A stretch of DNA of 64,000 bases from Bimastos eiseni (GCA_959347315.1 OY365810.1:3675467-3739466), one strand, 5' to 3'; numbered from the stretch's first letter, positions 16,544-29,419 are shown. Translations and numbers: made by a program. The notes: generated by a model not told the origin, from the sequence alone.

Positions 16544-17344
16544 AAGACGATTTTGTTGGTGTTGGTAACAGCATGTTTTCTTACTTCAACCATACCTCCG
16601 CATTGACAAATAGATCGGTGGATACTCGTGGACTCAACGGCGAAGTGAAGCCGATCGTTGTTGAGCCACAGATGGATCGCACAGGTCGAGATCACGGACC
16701 AATCGCCCAGTGGCCAACGCAGTCCAACGCCTCCTTCACGTACAACCACATCGGAAGCCTTACCCTATCCTCAGGCATGGAGACGATAGGTTGTCGTGTG
16801 TTATTTCATTTACTTATTTTTATCATAATTAATCTTTTCTCTTCATCTGATCCAATGAGCTTATTCCTTCATCTTATGCTTTCTTCGTGTTGTAGGCCTA
16901 GGTAATTATGTGTACCATAGTGTTAGTTTCCAGACACTTATGTAACCTGTTCGCACCTGGTAAAAGCACTGCCGTCAGAATGTATTAGACTGGGCCTATA
17001 TCATACAAGGGGGCATATCATATTTGAATAGATTTGATTATGTTAGTTGGCCTAGGTTGTATTCGATGTTCATGTTTTGCATCTGATGTTTCTTAGCGAA
17101 GCCTCGTCCAAGGGGACCCAAGCGTCCGATCCCAGAGGAACTCAAGGACGGAAAGTACTTCGAGAAACGTTCGAGGAACAACGAAGCAGCGAAGAAGTCT
17201 CGAAGCTCAAAGAAGGATCGAGAGGTCGAGGTCCAGGAAAGGACGAAGCTTCTGGAAGGAGAGAACAGTTTTCTCGACGCAGAAATTGCAAATCTCGAGA
17301 GGGAAATCAGTGGACTGAAGCGACAAAGGAAACTCTACGCTTAG
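16544..17344 (+). CDS. bZIP transcription factor of PAR/C-EBP type, two 3' exons
   Basis: Nuclear DNA-binding protein; PAR-type bZIPs (HLF, TEF, DBP, CES-2) bind palindromic sites as dimers. Last exon 17097-17344: acceptor TTTCTTAG, then KPRPRGPKRPIPEELKDGKY, the basic region RSRNNEAAKKSRSSKK (compare the PAR/E4BP4 consensus NNEAAKRSRDARR) and a leucine zipper with four leucines exactly seven apart (L-EGENSF-L-DAEIAN-L-EREISG-L), stop TAG at 17342-17344. It has no ATG of its own, so it is easy to miss. The preceding exon 16544-16789 joins it in frame (METI-A-KPRPRG) through a GT-AG intron; it is Ser/Thr/Asn-rich and unrecognised, as activation regions often are. The first exon(s) with the start codon lie further upstream and were not found. 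The bZIP call is firm; subfamily is inference. Confidence 0.85.
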
Positions 17345-17944
17345 TATCAGCGCTGGGAATTTCTCTGCACTTGGATATTTAATTAGGCTCCACATAGCCT
17401 TGATATTATTATTTATTCAAATACGCAGACTGCGATTTGGCGGAATGATTCCAGTAACAAAGGAGGCACTGACCTGAGGTTGGTTGGATCAATTCCGAGG
17501 ACAACTAAACTTTAAAATAAAAGAATAATATTAATTATAATATGATTCGTAATCGTGATCATAAATTATAATATTCTCAAGCGCTCATCAAACGCTATAT
17601 CAATTACAAGCACGCAAGACTATAATAAGTAGGCCTAAATATATTTATTATTACTACTATGAAGGTCTGCTGAAATTGAAGATGCCTTCGCAAGATAATG
17701 TTTGTGTTCATTGTTTAAACATTTCGACGGTTAGGTGTCCACGATAAATTAGTATTCGGTCATAATTCTGATCTACTCCATGTGTGAGTTGCTTACAAGT
17801 AGTTTACTCGCATACATCAGCGGGTAAATGTAGAAAATTATGGAAATTCAAGTTGTCTTAGCGCCACAACGCCGCATCGATGAGCCAGAATTTAGACATT
17901 ACGTTTGACAAGGTTATCTTGTCAGTAGATTTGACACCATTCTC

Positions 17945-18309
17945 ATAGCAAACAGTGGCGTCGCCAGAGGTTCGAGTTTGGGTGGTGCAAAAGTAACTAA
18001 GGATTAGGAGGTCTGGGGAGCGTCGTAAGCATCCACAGCGAGGTCTGGGGTGGAGCCCCAGGAGCCTACGAAATTTTCAGTATTTGATGCCAAATGGAGT
18101 GCATTTTGGACTCTTGTTTACCAAAGATATGTCAACTCTAATTTTGAAAAAAATACTTAAATCATCTGGATTTGGGACAAAGTTTTACTACATTACATAC
18201 TTAATTGTGAAATTTCAAATTACAAATCACGTATGGTACCCCCCCATATAAAAAACTTTTCGGATTTGCACGAATCCTAAGACCCCGTGGCGACGCTAAT
18301 GATAGCAAA
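17945..18309. mobile_element. Non-autonomous hAT MITE with 8-bp target duplication
   Basis: The element is 17953-18301 (349 bp), left end CAGTGGCGTCGCC, right end GGCGACGCTAATG (inverted, diverged at the tip). Exact 8-bp duplication ATAGCAAA at 17945-17952 and 18302-18309. No transposase sequence. Confidence 0.85.
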
Positions 18310-19330
18310 TCAAGTCCGCAATAATGTTTTGCTGAAATCGTAGCAGAAACCCGAGGGGTTAATGTCGAACTGTGTGTACACATTCATTGCTTGGTTTACA
18401 AACCATAGAGATATAGACATGCTCTTCCAGGACACTCCGTCTTGGCTTCATTGGATAAACAACACAACATAGTTAGTATTCCGCCCCTTTTCCAAATGTT
18501 AGAACGCTTTCTTCCAGTTGGACGTCCAACTGGCAAACCATCTTCCAACAAAAGACCTTTCACCCTTGACACGTGTCTCAAATCCAACGAACCATTCAGT
18601 CGACCCGTTATTACCGTCTCAGGACCAGTCGTCCGCTTCAGCCAATTTGTCGACAAAACATAAGGAAAGTCCGGACGAGGCAATTACAACAGTTAACGGT
18701 TCTCGAAACGCGGGGTGCGAATACTTGCCCCAGGCTGTGTGCAGAGGTGTAAGGGGCAAGCGCCATTTAACCCCCGTCTCTTGACCCGTCACCGGGTTTG
18801 CTATTGTTGCGCACGTCGGGGCAAATGAGGACACCCGTTGCTAGAGGAGGGGATGCTTACAGACCCCATAGTAAAGGGTAATTACAAGGAAGCAACAGGG
18901 AAAAGTATTAAGAGCCGAGTTCAGCAGATGGACTAATCTGACTACGTGCCCTAAGGATAACAGAAAATTAAAGCATCCCTCACAATGGCTATTTAATTAG
19001 AAGGAGATACCTTGCTAATTGAAGATTCCACAAATATCCAGATTTTATATCTACTGCAGTGAAATACAGTTAATAAAATTATAGGACTATAGCGCCATAA
19101 AAGCCGCAAAGGGATTCAACAAAACAGTTCAAACTTTTATTATGCTTTATCGACAAATATTTGGATACTTCATGTGTGTAATTAATATTATTATTACCTA
19201 AGCTAAAAGTTTAAACTGCCACAGTTTGACTGGCCTATTATAGGCCTATAATTTCGTTTTATTATTATTATTTCTTATTTTCTTTGTCATTGCATCGTGG
19301 TTGACTTTTGGTCATTGGATAATCTTGACG
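18310..19330. other. Intergenic, no gene recognised
   Basis: Open frames on both strands around 18,400-18,830 overlap each other and match nothing I know. The rest is AT-rich. Confidence 0.4.
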
Positions 19331-19334
19331 TATT

Positions 19335-19606
19335 TCATTCATTACAAAAGTTATATAGCGCCCCTTCAGGAAAGTGTATTCGAAGGACCTTCCTGCCCAA
19401 CCACGGCGATACAAATGGCAAGCGCAAAAGACGCTTGAAGGTGTAATTCGTCGAGTCATAAACATCAATGTCATTGTTGTTTTTAGTTGCAATGAATAAC
19501 TCGTCATCCAGTATTGTTATTCCAGTTACTGCAATATTACCAGTTGAAGTAATTGTTTTTGTTATCGTCTTGAACAAAGATGGCGCTGCTTTGTAATCTG
19601 TGAGTC
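19335..19606 (-). pseudogene. Decayed NHL-propeller exon start (TRIM family relic)
   Basis: The minus strand begins at an acceptor (CATTTGTAG at the 19,607 side) and, in the same phase 1 used by the TRIM genes A-C, reads GLTDYKAAPSLFKT, then ITGITILDDELFIATK and DIDVYDSTNYTFKR. This matches the first propeller blade of the NHL exons at 34, 40 and 55 kb (FGIAILDDELFLG, VYDARTLTFKHRW). After blade one, homology stops and a stop codon follows. No RING exon belongs to it nearby. A fragment of a former fourth or fifth TRIM gene. Confidence 0.7.
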
Positions 19607-19619
19607 CTACAAATGAGCA

Positions 19620-20640
19620 ATTAGGTCTACATGTACGTTATAGGTGCTTAAACGTAAGAAATATCATTTATTTAGCAGATCATGTCCAATGAAGCATCTG
19701 CCGCATCATATCCGTGTTTTATAGGTAAACAATTGGCGTTAAAGCACTTTCAAGATTCAATTTGCTTTAAATATAGCCCAAGAGTCACTGAAAGTTATGT
19801 TATAAATGATCTTCATGCGCGACTCCTAAACAATACTTCATATTGAGGCAGGTGTTTGTCAACATATCTTGTTCTGAGACCTTTTGCGTAGCGTTCAGTG
19901 TTTTTAAGGCTGTTAGAGATTGTGATCGCTGTAACATACTTAAGGACATCATTGCTGTAGGCCTATGTATTCTCACATACCGTCTTATCCTCATTGTTGC
20001 CATGTAGGCCTATTCCAGATAGTCTATTGACCATCGAACTTGTTTACACAAACAGAACATCGACTGGCATTGTTATACAAACGACACATTACATCACCTT
20101 TGTACGATTATATATATATTTTATGAGAGTGATGAATAATCTAATCATCTGCTTATCACATGACAGACTCCTCAGAACAGTCGTGATAAACAAATGGTGC
20201 ATATGTCTACAGACCAATCTCACGAGTGTCGGTTTCCAATTAACCTAAAAAACTGACGTGAAAAAACAGACATCCGTAAGATTCGTATGAATAAGATATT
20301 TCGATTGAGATGATGTGCAGATACCACAGCATTTTTCCTTCAAAACGACAGAACTCTTTGCATGACAGCGAAATATGGTTTACTTAGCCACATGGCTCTG
20401 ATAAAAGCACTGCGTGGCAGAGTTATGCATAGGCGGACTAACTGTAATTTTTAATGCTTGTGCGTTACCCCACACAATTCGTCTATTTTTGGACTGGCAC
20501 AGACATAGGCCTATCTGTATGAACACGCTGAAATTCAGCAGAAGGACTTGTATCTATATTCATGAAATAAAATTATATTACATATAAATATATTACATTT
20601 ATGCATAACCATAACCAAGATTTTTTATTGAGTACTGACA
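19620..20640. other. Intergenic, no gene seen
   Basis: AT-rich; nothing recognisable. Confidence 0.4.
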
Positions 20641-23600
20641 ATCATGAATAGAAAATACAAGTTTGAAATACTAGTAGATTGACAGACAGCAATAAGGAAG
20701 AACCCTAAAGGGATCGAGGTCCCGCTAGCAGAGGCACCCTTGCTTTCAAGTTAAATTGTTAAGAGGGTGGCAATTATTTGATACATCTTGTAAAAAGAGT
20801 ATGCAATGCTTAACTAGTTAACTACGATTAACAGGTATAAGTGAACAGAAAAACACGTTAAGTTGAATTTAGAAACAAGTATTCGCGAAGTTTGTGTTTG
20901 AATGCATTGATTTGAGTCAAAGTACGTATGTCATGTGGAAGACGATTCCAGGCCATTGTCCCACCACATCTGATTGAAAATTTGCGCGTGTTTGTGCGTG
21001 CGTAGGTCGGTCTATAGTTATTAAAATCTCGAAGGTTATACGGGTTGGTTGATTGGACGGGAGTGAAGTAGTTGGCATAAGCCGCAGGTAATTGGTTGTT
21101 TAAATTTTTTTATATAGACTCATTAGTTTGCATTAGAGTTATTTGATTAACATTCAAGATAAGAGGTTGGGAATAATGTAAGTTAGGTGTACATGTATGT
21201 GGTAGAGAGCATTTGCAGATAACTCTAAATGCTCTGTTTTGAAGGGAGATGAGCCTACTTAATCTCGAGGGATAGTTAGACGCCCAAACTAAATTGCAGT
21301 ATGCCAAATAGGGATGGACCAAAGAATAATAGAGGCGAGTGCATATTGTGGCAGGTAATAAATAGGCAATGCGAGACATAATTCATATGCTTTTTGCTAT
21401 TTTGGATGCAATCTTATCAATGTGGGTTTTCCATGTAAGAGATTGGTCAACATAAACGCCTAGAAATTTGGTGGAGATGACTTTAGGCAACGGAACATTG
21501 TTTATCATTAAGACCACTTCAGTCGGAAGAGTGTTTTTACGATGCGAAGCAAAAATAAATATAGTTAGTTTTAGTGGCATTAAGCGTGAGTCTGTTAGCC
21601 ATGAACCAGTTATTCACCTGAACAAGTTCCCGACTAAAAAGTGTAAGTAATTCAACATAAGAGGAGCCAGAAGCAAGAATGCTCGTGTCACCGGCGAAGA
21701 GTAAAAAAGTAGAAGCGACGAAACGTTAGGCAGGTCATTAATGAAAAGTAGGAATAGTAAAGGTCATAAAATGGAGCCCTGAGGAACGCCATATTTTATT
21801 AATTTGGCTGTGGAGATTGAGCCATTACAAGATACACATTGCAATCTATTATACAAGTAGCTCTGGAACCAATCCAGAGCCAAATCACGAATGCCTAAGT
21901 TATTTAATTTTGCTAATAAGATGTCATGGTTAACAGAGTCAAAGGCTTTGGCGATGTCAATGAAGATTCACACAGAGAATTCATTTCGATCAATGGCAGC
22001 AGAAACGTGATCATTTAAGTCGAGTAAGGACATATTTATAGAATGACCCGGTTGAAAGCCATGCTGATAAGAATATAAGAAGTTATTACTATCAATAAAA
22101 TTAAAGAGACGGCAATACATGACCTTCTCAAGTAGCTTGGAAAAGAAGGGTAAGATTGAAATAGACCGATAATTACTGGTCCCTGTTAGGGCCCTGTTTA
22201 TAAATAGGTATTATTTTGGCTAATTTCATTGCATCAGGAACAATACCAGTTGTCAAAGAAGAATTGATGATATTAGCAAGGGGCTTAACAATAATAGGAA
22301 CTATTGGATTGATTATTGATGGGTCAAAATCATCAGGACCAGTAGTGTGGGTAATTTTCAAGGAACGACTAAGAGTAACCAATTTCCTCTGGGCTAGTAG
22401 GGTACACGGCGAAAGAATTTGGATTGGAGGGTCCTTGGTAAGTCACAAAGGAATTATGGGTTGGGGGTATCTTTTCAACCAGATCTTGTGCAATAGCCGT
22501 GAACTAATTGTTTAATTTTTCAGCAATTAATTTGGGGTCTTTGATAACATTACCATTAGAGCTTAAAGAGGAAATGGTCGTATCAAGTGCTTTTACTTTA
22601 AGAATCGACTTTTGACCCTCCATGTATATTTAAGGTCACTCGCGTGCTTATTAAATTCAGAAATATAGAAATTCCTTTCAGTTTTTTCACGTAAAGATTT
22701 AAATTTATTTCGATAGCATATGAATTTTGTCTTATCTTCCAATGTTGGTTTTTTGATGAAAATGGCATGAAGTTTGGCTTTGGTATTTCGTGATTTTAAA
22801 AGGATAGAGGTCATCCATGGTTGTTTGGGTGAGTTAGATGATCTTTTTTTATCAAGAGTTGGAACGAATTATCATAGGCAGATTTAAGTTTATTCGAGTG
22901 GGCTGTGTAATAACTGGGAGAAAATGGTGGGAAAAAGCAAAATCTAGAAAGTTGCTGGTAGGTTGGTGGTCTTGGGCTTTTAGGAGATCGATATTAAAAT
23001 CACCCATGATATGGAAGTCTCTATCATTAATTGCAAGGGAGGCAAGGAACGAGTTCCATTCCAAGTTAAATTCATTCAAATTCTACCCGGGAGGCCTATA
23101 TAGAACGCCAAGTGTAGAGCATGTGCCATTTTTACCAGTAAGTGATAAAAATATGGATTCATAAGTGAGATGGTGAGAACAATTTGAAAACCCACCCCTC
23201 CCCTCTGCCCGTGGATCGAGGTCGAGACTCAAAAGTATAGCCAGGAATACGGACCATGTTAGACTGGTCTATGCCTAGCCAAGTTTCAGTTATAGCAATT
23301 ACATCAGGTGCAAAACACGACACAAAGCTTTCTAGACAAGAGACCTTGCTCATTAGGCTACGGGAATTAACGTGCATAAGCGAAACTTGATTAGGACGGG
23401 GTTGATTTTGTAACTCAGAAGTGGGTGGGATTATATAAGTACAGGTGGATGGCCTGGCAGTATAATAGTTATCGTCCGGGTCTAAGTCGTTATTGTTAAT
23501 AAGCGGACGGTCAAAGTTTAGGTCAGAGAGTACATCGAGACGAGGATCCTCCCTCAGTTCGGCCAGCGAGTACATGTAGGCATAGGGACTGTTATCACGT

Positions 23601-23810
23601 ATGCACTGGCTAAACACATCGTTATCAAGAAGGTGATTAAACGGAAATAATGAAGCAAGGCAATGAGAGCAGAACCATGAATTAACATTAGTGGCAGAAA
23701 CATTAGAATGATGCAAATGGCACTTATTATTGCAATTTACACACGCGAGATATGAAACATTAGTGTCTAGTAAAAAGTAACATACTGAACACTAAGCTGA
23801 TGGCTTAATT
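20640..23810 (-). pseudogene. CR1/L2-like non-LTR retrotransposon, inactive
   Basis: Read on the minus strand, from high to low coordinates: a PHD-like finger (CSVC, CVNC, WFCSHC; about 23,690-23,800); the APE endonuclease (HVNSRSL, PDVIAITETWL, later FHIMGDFNIDLL; about 22,850-23,400); the reverse transcriptase (AKIIPIYKQG about 22,200; GVPQGSIL*PLLFLLFINDLPN-type motif B about 21,740-21,800; catalytic box about 21,690); then a thumb/C-terminal region (LVHPYLAYCNLVWASNYP, about 21,250-21,350). The order is that of Jockey-superfamily elements such as CR1, L2 and Daphne. It is dead: the motif-B glycine is a TGA, the catalytic FADD reads FAGDT (GGT at 21690-21692), and the frame breaks several times. 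The 3' end is near 20,640. Confidence 0.85.
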
Positions 23811-25325
23811 AGAGAGTCAAGCTGTGAGCCTGCCAGAGAACCATATGAACTCGGTCGCAATCGCCAGCTCACAAAAACAGCGGCAACATCGAATACACAA
23901 AGCAGCAAAAACGAACAGCAAAATAGTTTTGCAAGGGCGCCAGCTTCTTCACGAGCCTTTCGCAAAATGAAGCTACATGTGGGTTGTTCAGAGCTGCCAC
24001 GCGAAGAACAAATTCCGGTTGCCAGAGGACAATATATTCAGACAGATGGACAGAAAGACGTAAAGAAACGTAAGTGCACGTTAAGGATACAATATGAACA
24101 AGTACGGCGGCGTTGAACAGTTCAGACCAATGTTTCTTAAATCGTGAGACTTTGATTTTGAATGGAAAAGCCGCGGCGTAATTGTTACTTTGTGTTGGTT
24201 AGAGTAGATCTAGGACTAAGTTTAGAACCTCACGAGGAAGACAAGAGTAAGTTTACGTCTTCATTTTCTCCCTCTGAATCCGCGATAATCTCGCTGTTCT
24301 CATTTCGACGACTCGAGATAGTTTCCGAGACAAAGGATAGACTTCAGTACAATCGCAGTTCTTCTCTCGAAAACCCACCAAGGAAAATCAGACACAATGG
24401 CATGTGCTCGCTACAGTCTTCATGTTGGTGCTCGTTTTTCACAGCACCTCGGTAGTGTATGTAACCATCTCATAGTCCCATATGTACACAATTGCAGTTA
24501 TCGGTTGAGAGTCTGTTCGATAATTGTTGATAATTACAGCAAAAATATTCATTTTTGCGCAACCTCTAAATGTTGCTGAATCCGTTTCATATTTACCCGG
24601 TGTGCTCCTTTGGTTATATGGATACAAGGGAAACTGCGATTCAATTTCATAATTGAAATTTTTGCTTACAAAGTAAAGTGAACCATCCCAATACATACAT
24701 TTGCTCATACATTTTCACTATTATTCAGAGTCATAAGTTAATGTCAACAACTTAACAGCCATAATACTTAACCCATAGAATACATATCTGCGTCCGATTA
24801 CGTCTAAACACTGCTATCTTTGTTGTAGGAATTCCATGAAAATGTACTAGAATGGAAATTCATACAAACGAAACACTTAAGACGTAGACTGTGAGAATAC
24901 ATATTATAGGACAGTTTTGCAAAGCATATTCGTATAACATAATAATCTAGGTCTTTTACAACAATTTTGTCGTTGTCTAACACAGACAGACAGAGTTCTT
25001 CAAATCTTAACATTAGTTGCCTTTGAAATACGTTTAGCGAAAAAACTTACTACACGCAAATGAATGAAATTATGCAAATATACAATACTAAGCAGAACTG
25101 CATTTTGATATTTTTATAAACTCGAACATTATGCTCAGCCGCTGTGACATCTTACAATATTTCGAGAGTTATGACATACCAGTAAGTGATCATGCCTGGA
25201 TTAGATGTTGTATACCAGGCTCTCATTTTAAGGTGATCATGCGTATCAGATTGTGCGGTCATCGTTTACATAAAATATTTAAAACTATTCAACTTGCCGC
25301 CTTGTTGGCCTACTTCAGTAGAAGA
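23811..25325. other. Region 5' of the LINE, no gene recognised
   Basis: May include the LINE 5' UTR (to about 24,150). Short open frames on both strands (24,162-24,455; 24,439-25,013) match nothing I know. Confidence 0.35.
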
Positions 25326-25329
25326 TCAT

Positions 25330-26020
25330 TATGCGACGTCGAATATTATGATAATATAAGAGATATGTACACAAGGATAAGATGTGAATACGAACAGATG
25401 ATGACATAGACAGCACGAAGTATACCAGGTACGGCGTGCAGACAAGGATGTCTGCTGTCACCTCTATAGTAGAAGATCTGGAAAGGGTATAAGGTCGTAG
25501 GAAGATGGATCAAAGCAGAGAGTCTTGCAGATGACCAGACAGTGATGGTGAGAACCCGGAAAGGTTTACATGCACTAATGGATAGACAGACCACAGAATC
25601 AATGGAATATGGTATGGAAGCAAACAAAAAAGACAATAGTAGGCCTACTAAGAATGCATAACAATAAGGAAATCGAAGTCAGAACACACTTTGGAGAGGA
25701 AGAAATAGGGAAAGTTAAACAATTATGCTACTTGACGAGTAGCAGCAGAGACATGGACCCCGAGAAAAGTGGATATAAGACTGAAGGCTTTCGAAATGCA
25801 GACTGAATGTAGAAAAATCAGCTGGACGAAACATAAAACAAATGAAAAAGATGATGGAAAGGATTGAAGAAAGAGCGCCGATAGCTGATGAGCCCAGACA
25901 CAACCGGAAAGAAACAATGATAGGGTGCACGTTGAGAGGAAACTCACTGCTAAGAATGGCATCCAAGGAAAAACTCATAGAAGAGGCCCAACCGCGATAT
26001 GCAGCTGGATATGAGCCTGC
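25330..26020 (+). pseudogene. Internally deleted RTE-like LINE fragment
   Basis: Plus-strand remnants in the right order but in shifting frames: RQGCLLSPL then a stop (motif B, about 25,437), ESLADDQTVMVR with the catalytic ADD box (about 25,525), a GGEE-like block (FGEEEIGKVKQLCYL, about 25,690), then KISWTKHKTNEK and later RGNSLLRMASKEKLIEE (about 25,820-25,980), which in intact elements sit well downstream. The stretch between the two parts is missing, so the copy has an internal deletion as well as 5' truncation. Assignment to RTE rather than another APE-type clade is from memory of these motifs. Confidence 0.7.
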
Positions 26021-26157
26021 CTGAGAAGCAGATGGCCCGGAAGTATTTAACTGATTGTAACACAGGGGTTACAATTATATTTTTACTTTTCACGGCAAGT
26101 GAACACCGACAGTCGATCGCCATACTGCTCTTTAGACTCTCCTTTTCCAGAAGCTTT

Positions 26158-26770
26158 TCATATGTTTACAACCACAAACATTCTGTGATTAGCTTCATTT
26201 AGTATCATCTTTCGCGGCCTGTTTTCAATCACGCCATGTGATTCACCCGAAATATGTGGGTAAATCTCGCGCAGAAGTTGTAGACTGGAATTGAAGAGCA
26301 CCAAGCGTTGGTTTAAATGATCAGCTACAAGAATATTACCATCTGCAGTCATCTCCAAATAAATGGGGTTATTGAGTTTATCCGTTCCTCCCACAACTCC
26401 AAAGGAATCAAGAACATTTCCATCGATATCTATAACGCAAACTCTAGGGCCCTATGCAATGAATTCTCATACCAGAAAAGTGAGCTTTATAGCGTGAATA
26501 AGATGCTGTATACCAGGCTCCCATGTCATAGTGATAACGCGTATCTGCTTGAAGACTGTATTCTAATAATTTACTCGCATCTTCATCGGTAACCAAGACA
26601 TTTGAATTTTCAGTAACCGAGAATTGAGCATTTATGCATTACGAAGGCTATATCAGGTTTCCAATTACCAATGAATTTTCCTTTTACACCATATCTAAGT
26701 ATATGCATCTCTAAAATACAACTACAATCATCTGGTCTGTAACTGAACAATAGATAGGCCTACATGCATT
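26158..26770 (-). pseudogene. Decayed NHL propeller, probably the lost C-terminus of TRIM gene C
   Basis: Minus-strand pieces in three frames: FIGNWKPDIA (about 26,670), FSVTENSNVLVTDEDASKLL (about 26,590), IHAIKLTFLV then stops (about 26,480), and RVCVIDIDGNVLDSFG, MTADGNILVADHLNQRLVLF, NHRMFVVVNI (26,158-26,430). They line up with blades of the intact propeller of gene A (HAMKLTNGHFVV, HRVCVVDPDLG, ADGCVFVADWKNGRVLEL). At least one frameshift and two stops separate them. Gene C (29.4-31.6 kb) is the nearest RING exon upstream on the strand but ends in its own exon, so this appears to be an abandoned exon. Confidence 0.8.
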
Positions 26771-27705
26771 TATTGTGAACCCAAGTCTTCATGTTCACAA
26801 GTTCTGACAAAATCCCACGCGCGCGAGTACTCGAATTCAAAAATAACACACTCGTTAGCGGCAGCCCTAACCGTAGCTGCGATCGGACGACAATATTCAA
26901 CATGAAAATAACATGATTCGAAACATTTTCTATTCGCGACCCTTTGCCACCTTGTTGCAGGCTTTACTAATCGTGCTCAAGCCCGCTGAGGTGCTGTTTA
27001 GGTAGGGCCAAATACACTGAGGCCCGGCGATTTCTGAGGGACTCGGGCTCAGTTCTCTTATTGAGCCCAAAGATAGTTTAGAAGCCCGTGACTGCTGTGC
27101 CTATAGGGGCCCGGAATTTCTATTTCGCTTACCATTTCGTAGGTGCTTAATGCGTTTGGATAAGAAATAATGAAAAATAATGAGCCATAAATTCCCATAG
27201 GCTAGTGGGTCTGTCCGGACACAAGCTTCCGGATAGGGTTGCACCGGATGTGGATAATGGCGCATGGGTCAAGCGCAGAACCAGTCTACAGTGGTCAATA
27301 TGCGCGATTTTGTGTGGTAATGAGAAATTACACATATTCCTGTAGTCCTACATTAGACGTAATTATAGACAAATATTACAATGCAGACTGTGCAATTGTT
27401 GATTGCTATATTAGAAAAGAATATCCTTTTAAAAACAACTAAAATCTAATCAATACATCATGTCGTTTAATTGCACAGGTTCAAAGAAATCACTGACAAG
27501 ATATGGCCTGCATCTTGATTTTAACTACTAAGCAACACTTTATACAATATAATTAGTTAACATAAGCAACTTTAATGATTACTTATATATAATTAGCACA
27601 ATTCAAATAACATAATATAGCCTAATGTAAGAGTGGCTAACAGTCACGTTTGCAAATAGGAAAAATGTCAATTGAGCAAAGTCTTATTAACTGGAAGCAG
27701 ATCAA
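26771..27705. other. Intergenic, no gene recognised
   Basis: AT-rich with a short GC-rich patch (about 26,985-27,110) containing AGGCCCG/GAGCCCG-like words that may be transposon debris. No open frame of note. Confidence 0.35.
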
Positions 27706-28076
27706 AGCCTAACCAGCAGCGGATCCAGACCATCTAGTAAGGGGGGGGGGGGGGCGATTTTTAGGTTTTAGTGGCAACCGCAGATTGCCACTAAAACTCT
27801 TAAACTAAAACTCTAAATCTAAAATCTAAATCTAAAACTCTAGTCTTCATCAAATGATTGTATTTCAAATTTCAATAATTATAAATAACTTCAAAATATA
27901 ATTTACAACAGTGTATATCTACATTAAAATTTGAACATTTTTGTTGACATTGCATACTTTCTTTATAAAGGGCTGCGAAAGCCAAGTAAAAATCGCTAAA
28001 GAAATTTCTTTCCAAATAATATAAGGGGGGCGATCGCCCCCATCGCCCCCCCTATGGATCCGCCACTGAGCCTAAC
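27706..28076. mobile_element. Non-autonomous hAT MITE with 8-bp target duplication
   Basis: The element is 27714-28068 (355 bp). Left end CAGCAGCGGATCCAG followed by a G run; right end ...GGGGGCGATC... to CTATGGATCCGCCACTG. Exact 8-bp duplication AGCCTAAC at 27706-27713 and 28069-28076. Inside is a small inverted repeat (GGTTTTAGTGGCAA / TTGCCACTAAAACT, about 27,762-27,800). No transposase. Confidence 0.88.
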
Positions 28077-28079
28077 ACA

Positions 28080-29415
28080 ATTATGTAAGTTCAAGCAAAG
28101 GCGTTGCTACAAAATTCAAACACATTTTAAAAAATCGGATTTATTTGATTTAAATTGAAATTTTTTATTGAAATCGGATTTTTTAAATTTAAATTGGAGT
28201 TTTTTGATTTTAATCGGATTTTTAAAAATTTTAATCTGAGTGTTACATTTTGAGTGCTATATTGAGAAGCTATATTTTAAATGGACATCAAAATTCCTAG
28301 GAAATTATTTGGTTAGTCAAATAATTACTACTAAAACATAACATGCTAACATAGCCACAGTCACACAGTTGTTTTACTGTAAATTAAAATTGTTTGAGGC
28401 ACATTGAGTATCATAATTCCACACAAAATTTCAGATATTGATAAAATGTCACTTGAATTCAGAACAAGTACGAGCTACTGGTACTACAAATCTTATTATT
28501 AATATTTATCATCTTACTAATCTATTTTGAACATCTATTTTCTTATAAATAGTCAACAGGTCTCTAGTTCTCTTGAAGTCTCTTCATTCAATGTTTTTAT
28601 TGTCCAATTGTATTGGTCTCTTATTTAGCAGTATAAATAAGAACACCAGCTTCCAACCTTTTCAACTCCAAGACTATTTGAATGAACAAGTCCTAACAAT
28701 GAGCAAACTCTTTCAACCCCAGCCGATTATTATACTAAAGTTGAGTCAGTGGACTCTTTGTTTAGTAACTAAGCCAAGTGTCCACTGACTCCACTCCGTG
28801 TAGCATAGATCTAACTTTCACCTAGCACTGTTATTCTGATGCATCACAGCTGTCCTGGATTTTATTTCAAGTATTATTTGACACAATTAATGTCCAGAAA
28901 TTTTTATCATCCAATCAACCTTTAGTCTTGATTCACACTTGAAGATTTCGAAACATAGAGGACACACTTTTCTTGAACTTCCATTGTCTGTCACCTATTG
29001 AATATTTAAATAAGACTGCACAATTTAAGTACAATGACAATTGCTTTGAAATTACTGCTAGATAGTTTTAAAGCTGTTGCTGTTTTATCAATTCAAATTA
29101 TTAATGATGAAAAAAAATTGTTTGATTTCAATCATGATTTTTATACTCGATTTAAATCATGATTTATATATATATATGTATATGATGTATGTGATGCTAC
29201 AACTGAACAACTGAAAACGAACTGTTTGCCATAATTATGATGATCACAACTTCATTCATCTCCTATTAGCACCATATTATGAACTACAAAACCAACAACT
29301 CTGGGAAGTTGGGAGAAATTGAGACCCACTCAGAGCCTCGTAAAAGTATGAACAGAGTACTGACGGTTCACTTGAGTAATCTGCTTGGGGCATAAAATAT
29401 GAGGTAGCGACTTTG
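28080..29415. other. AT-rich intergenic DNA
   Basis: Contains diverged TTTAAATTGAAATTTTTT-type repeats at 28,125-28,240 and again at 29,110-29,170. No gene seen. Confidence 0.4.
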
Positions 29416-29419
29416 ACTT

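Noticed and set aside
21468..23164. Plus-strand open frames at 21,468, 22,216 and 22,838
   Set aside because: Antisense of the CR1-like LINE, whose motifs are clear on the minus strand.
26158..26770. NHL exon as working 3' exon of TRIM gene C
   Set aside because: It carries stops and frameshifts, and gene C ends in frame at 29,420 before reaching it.
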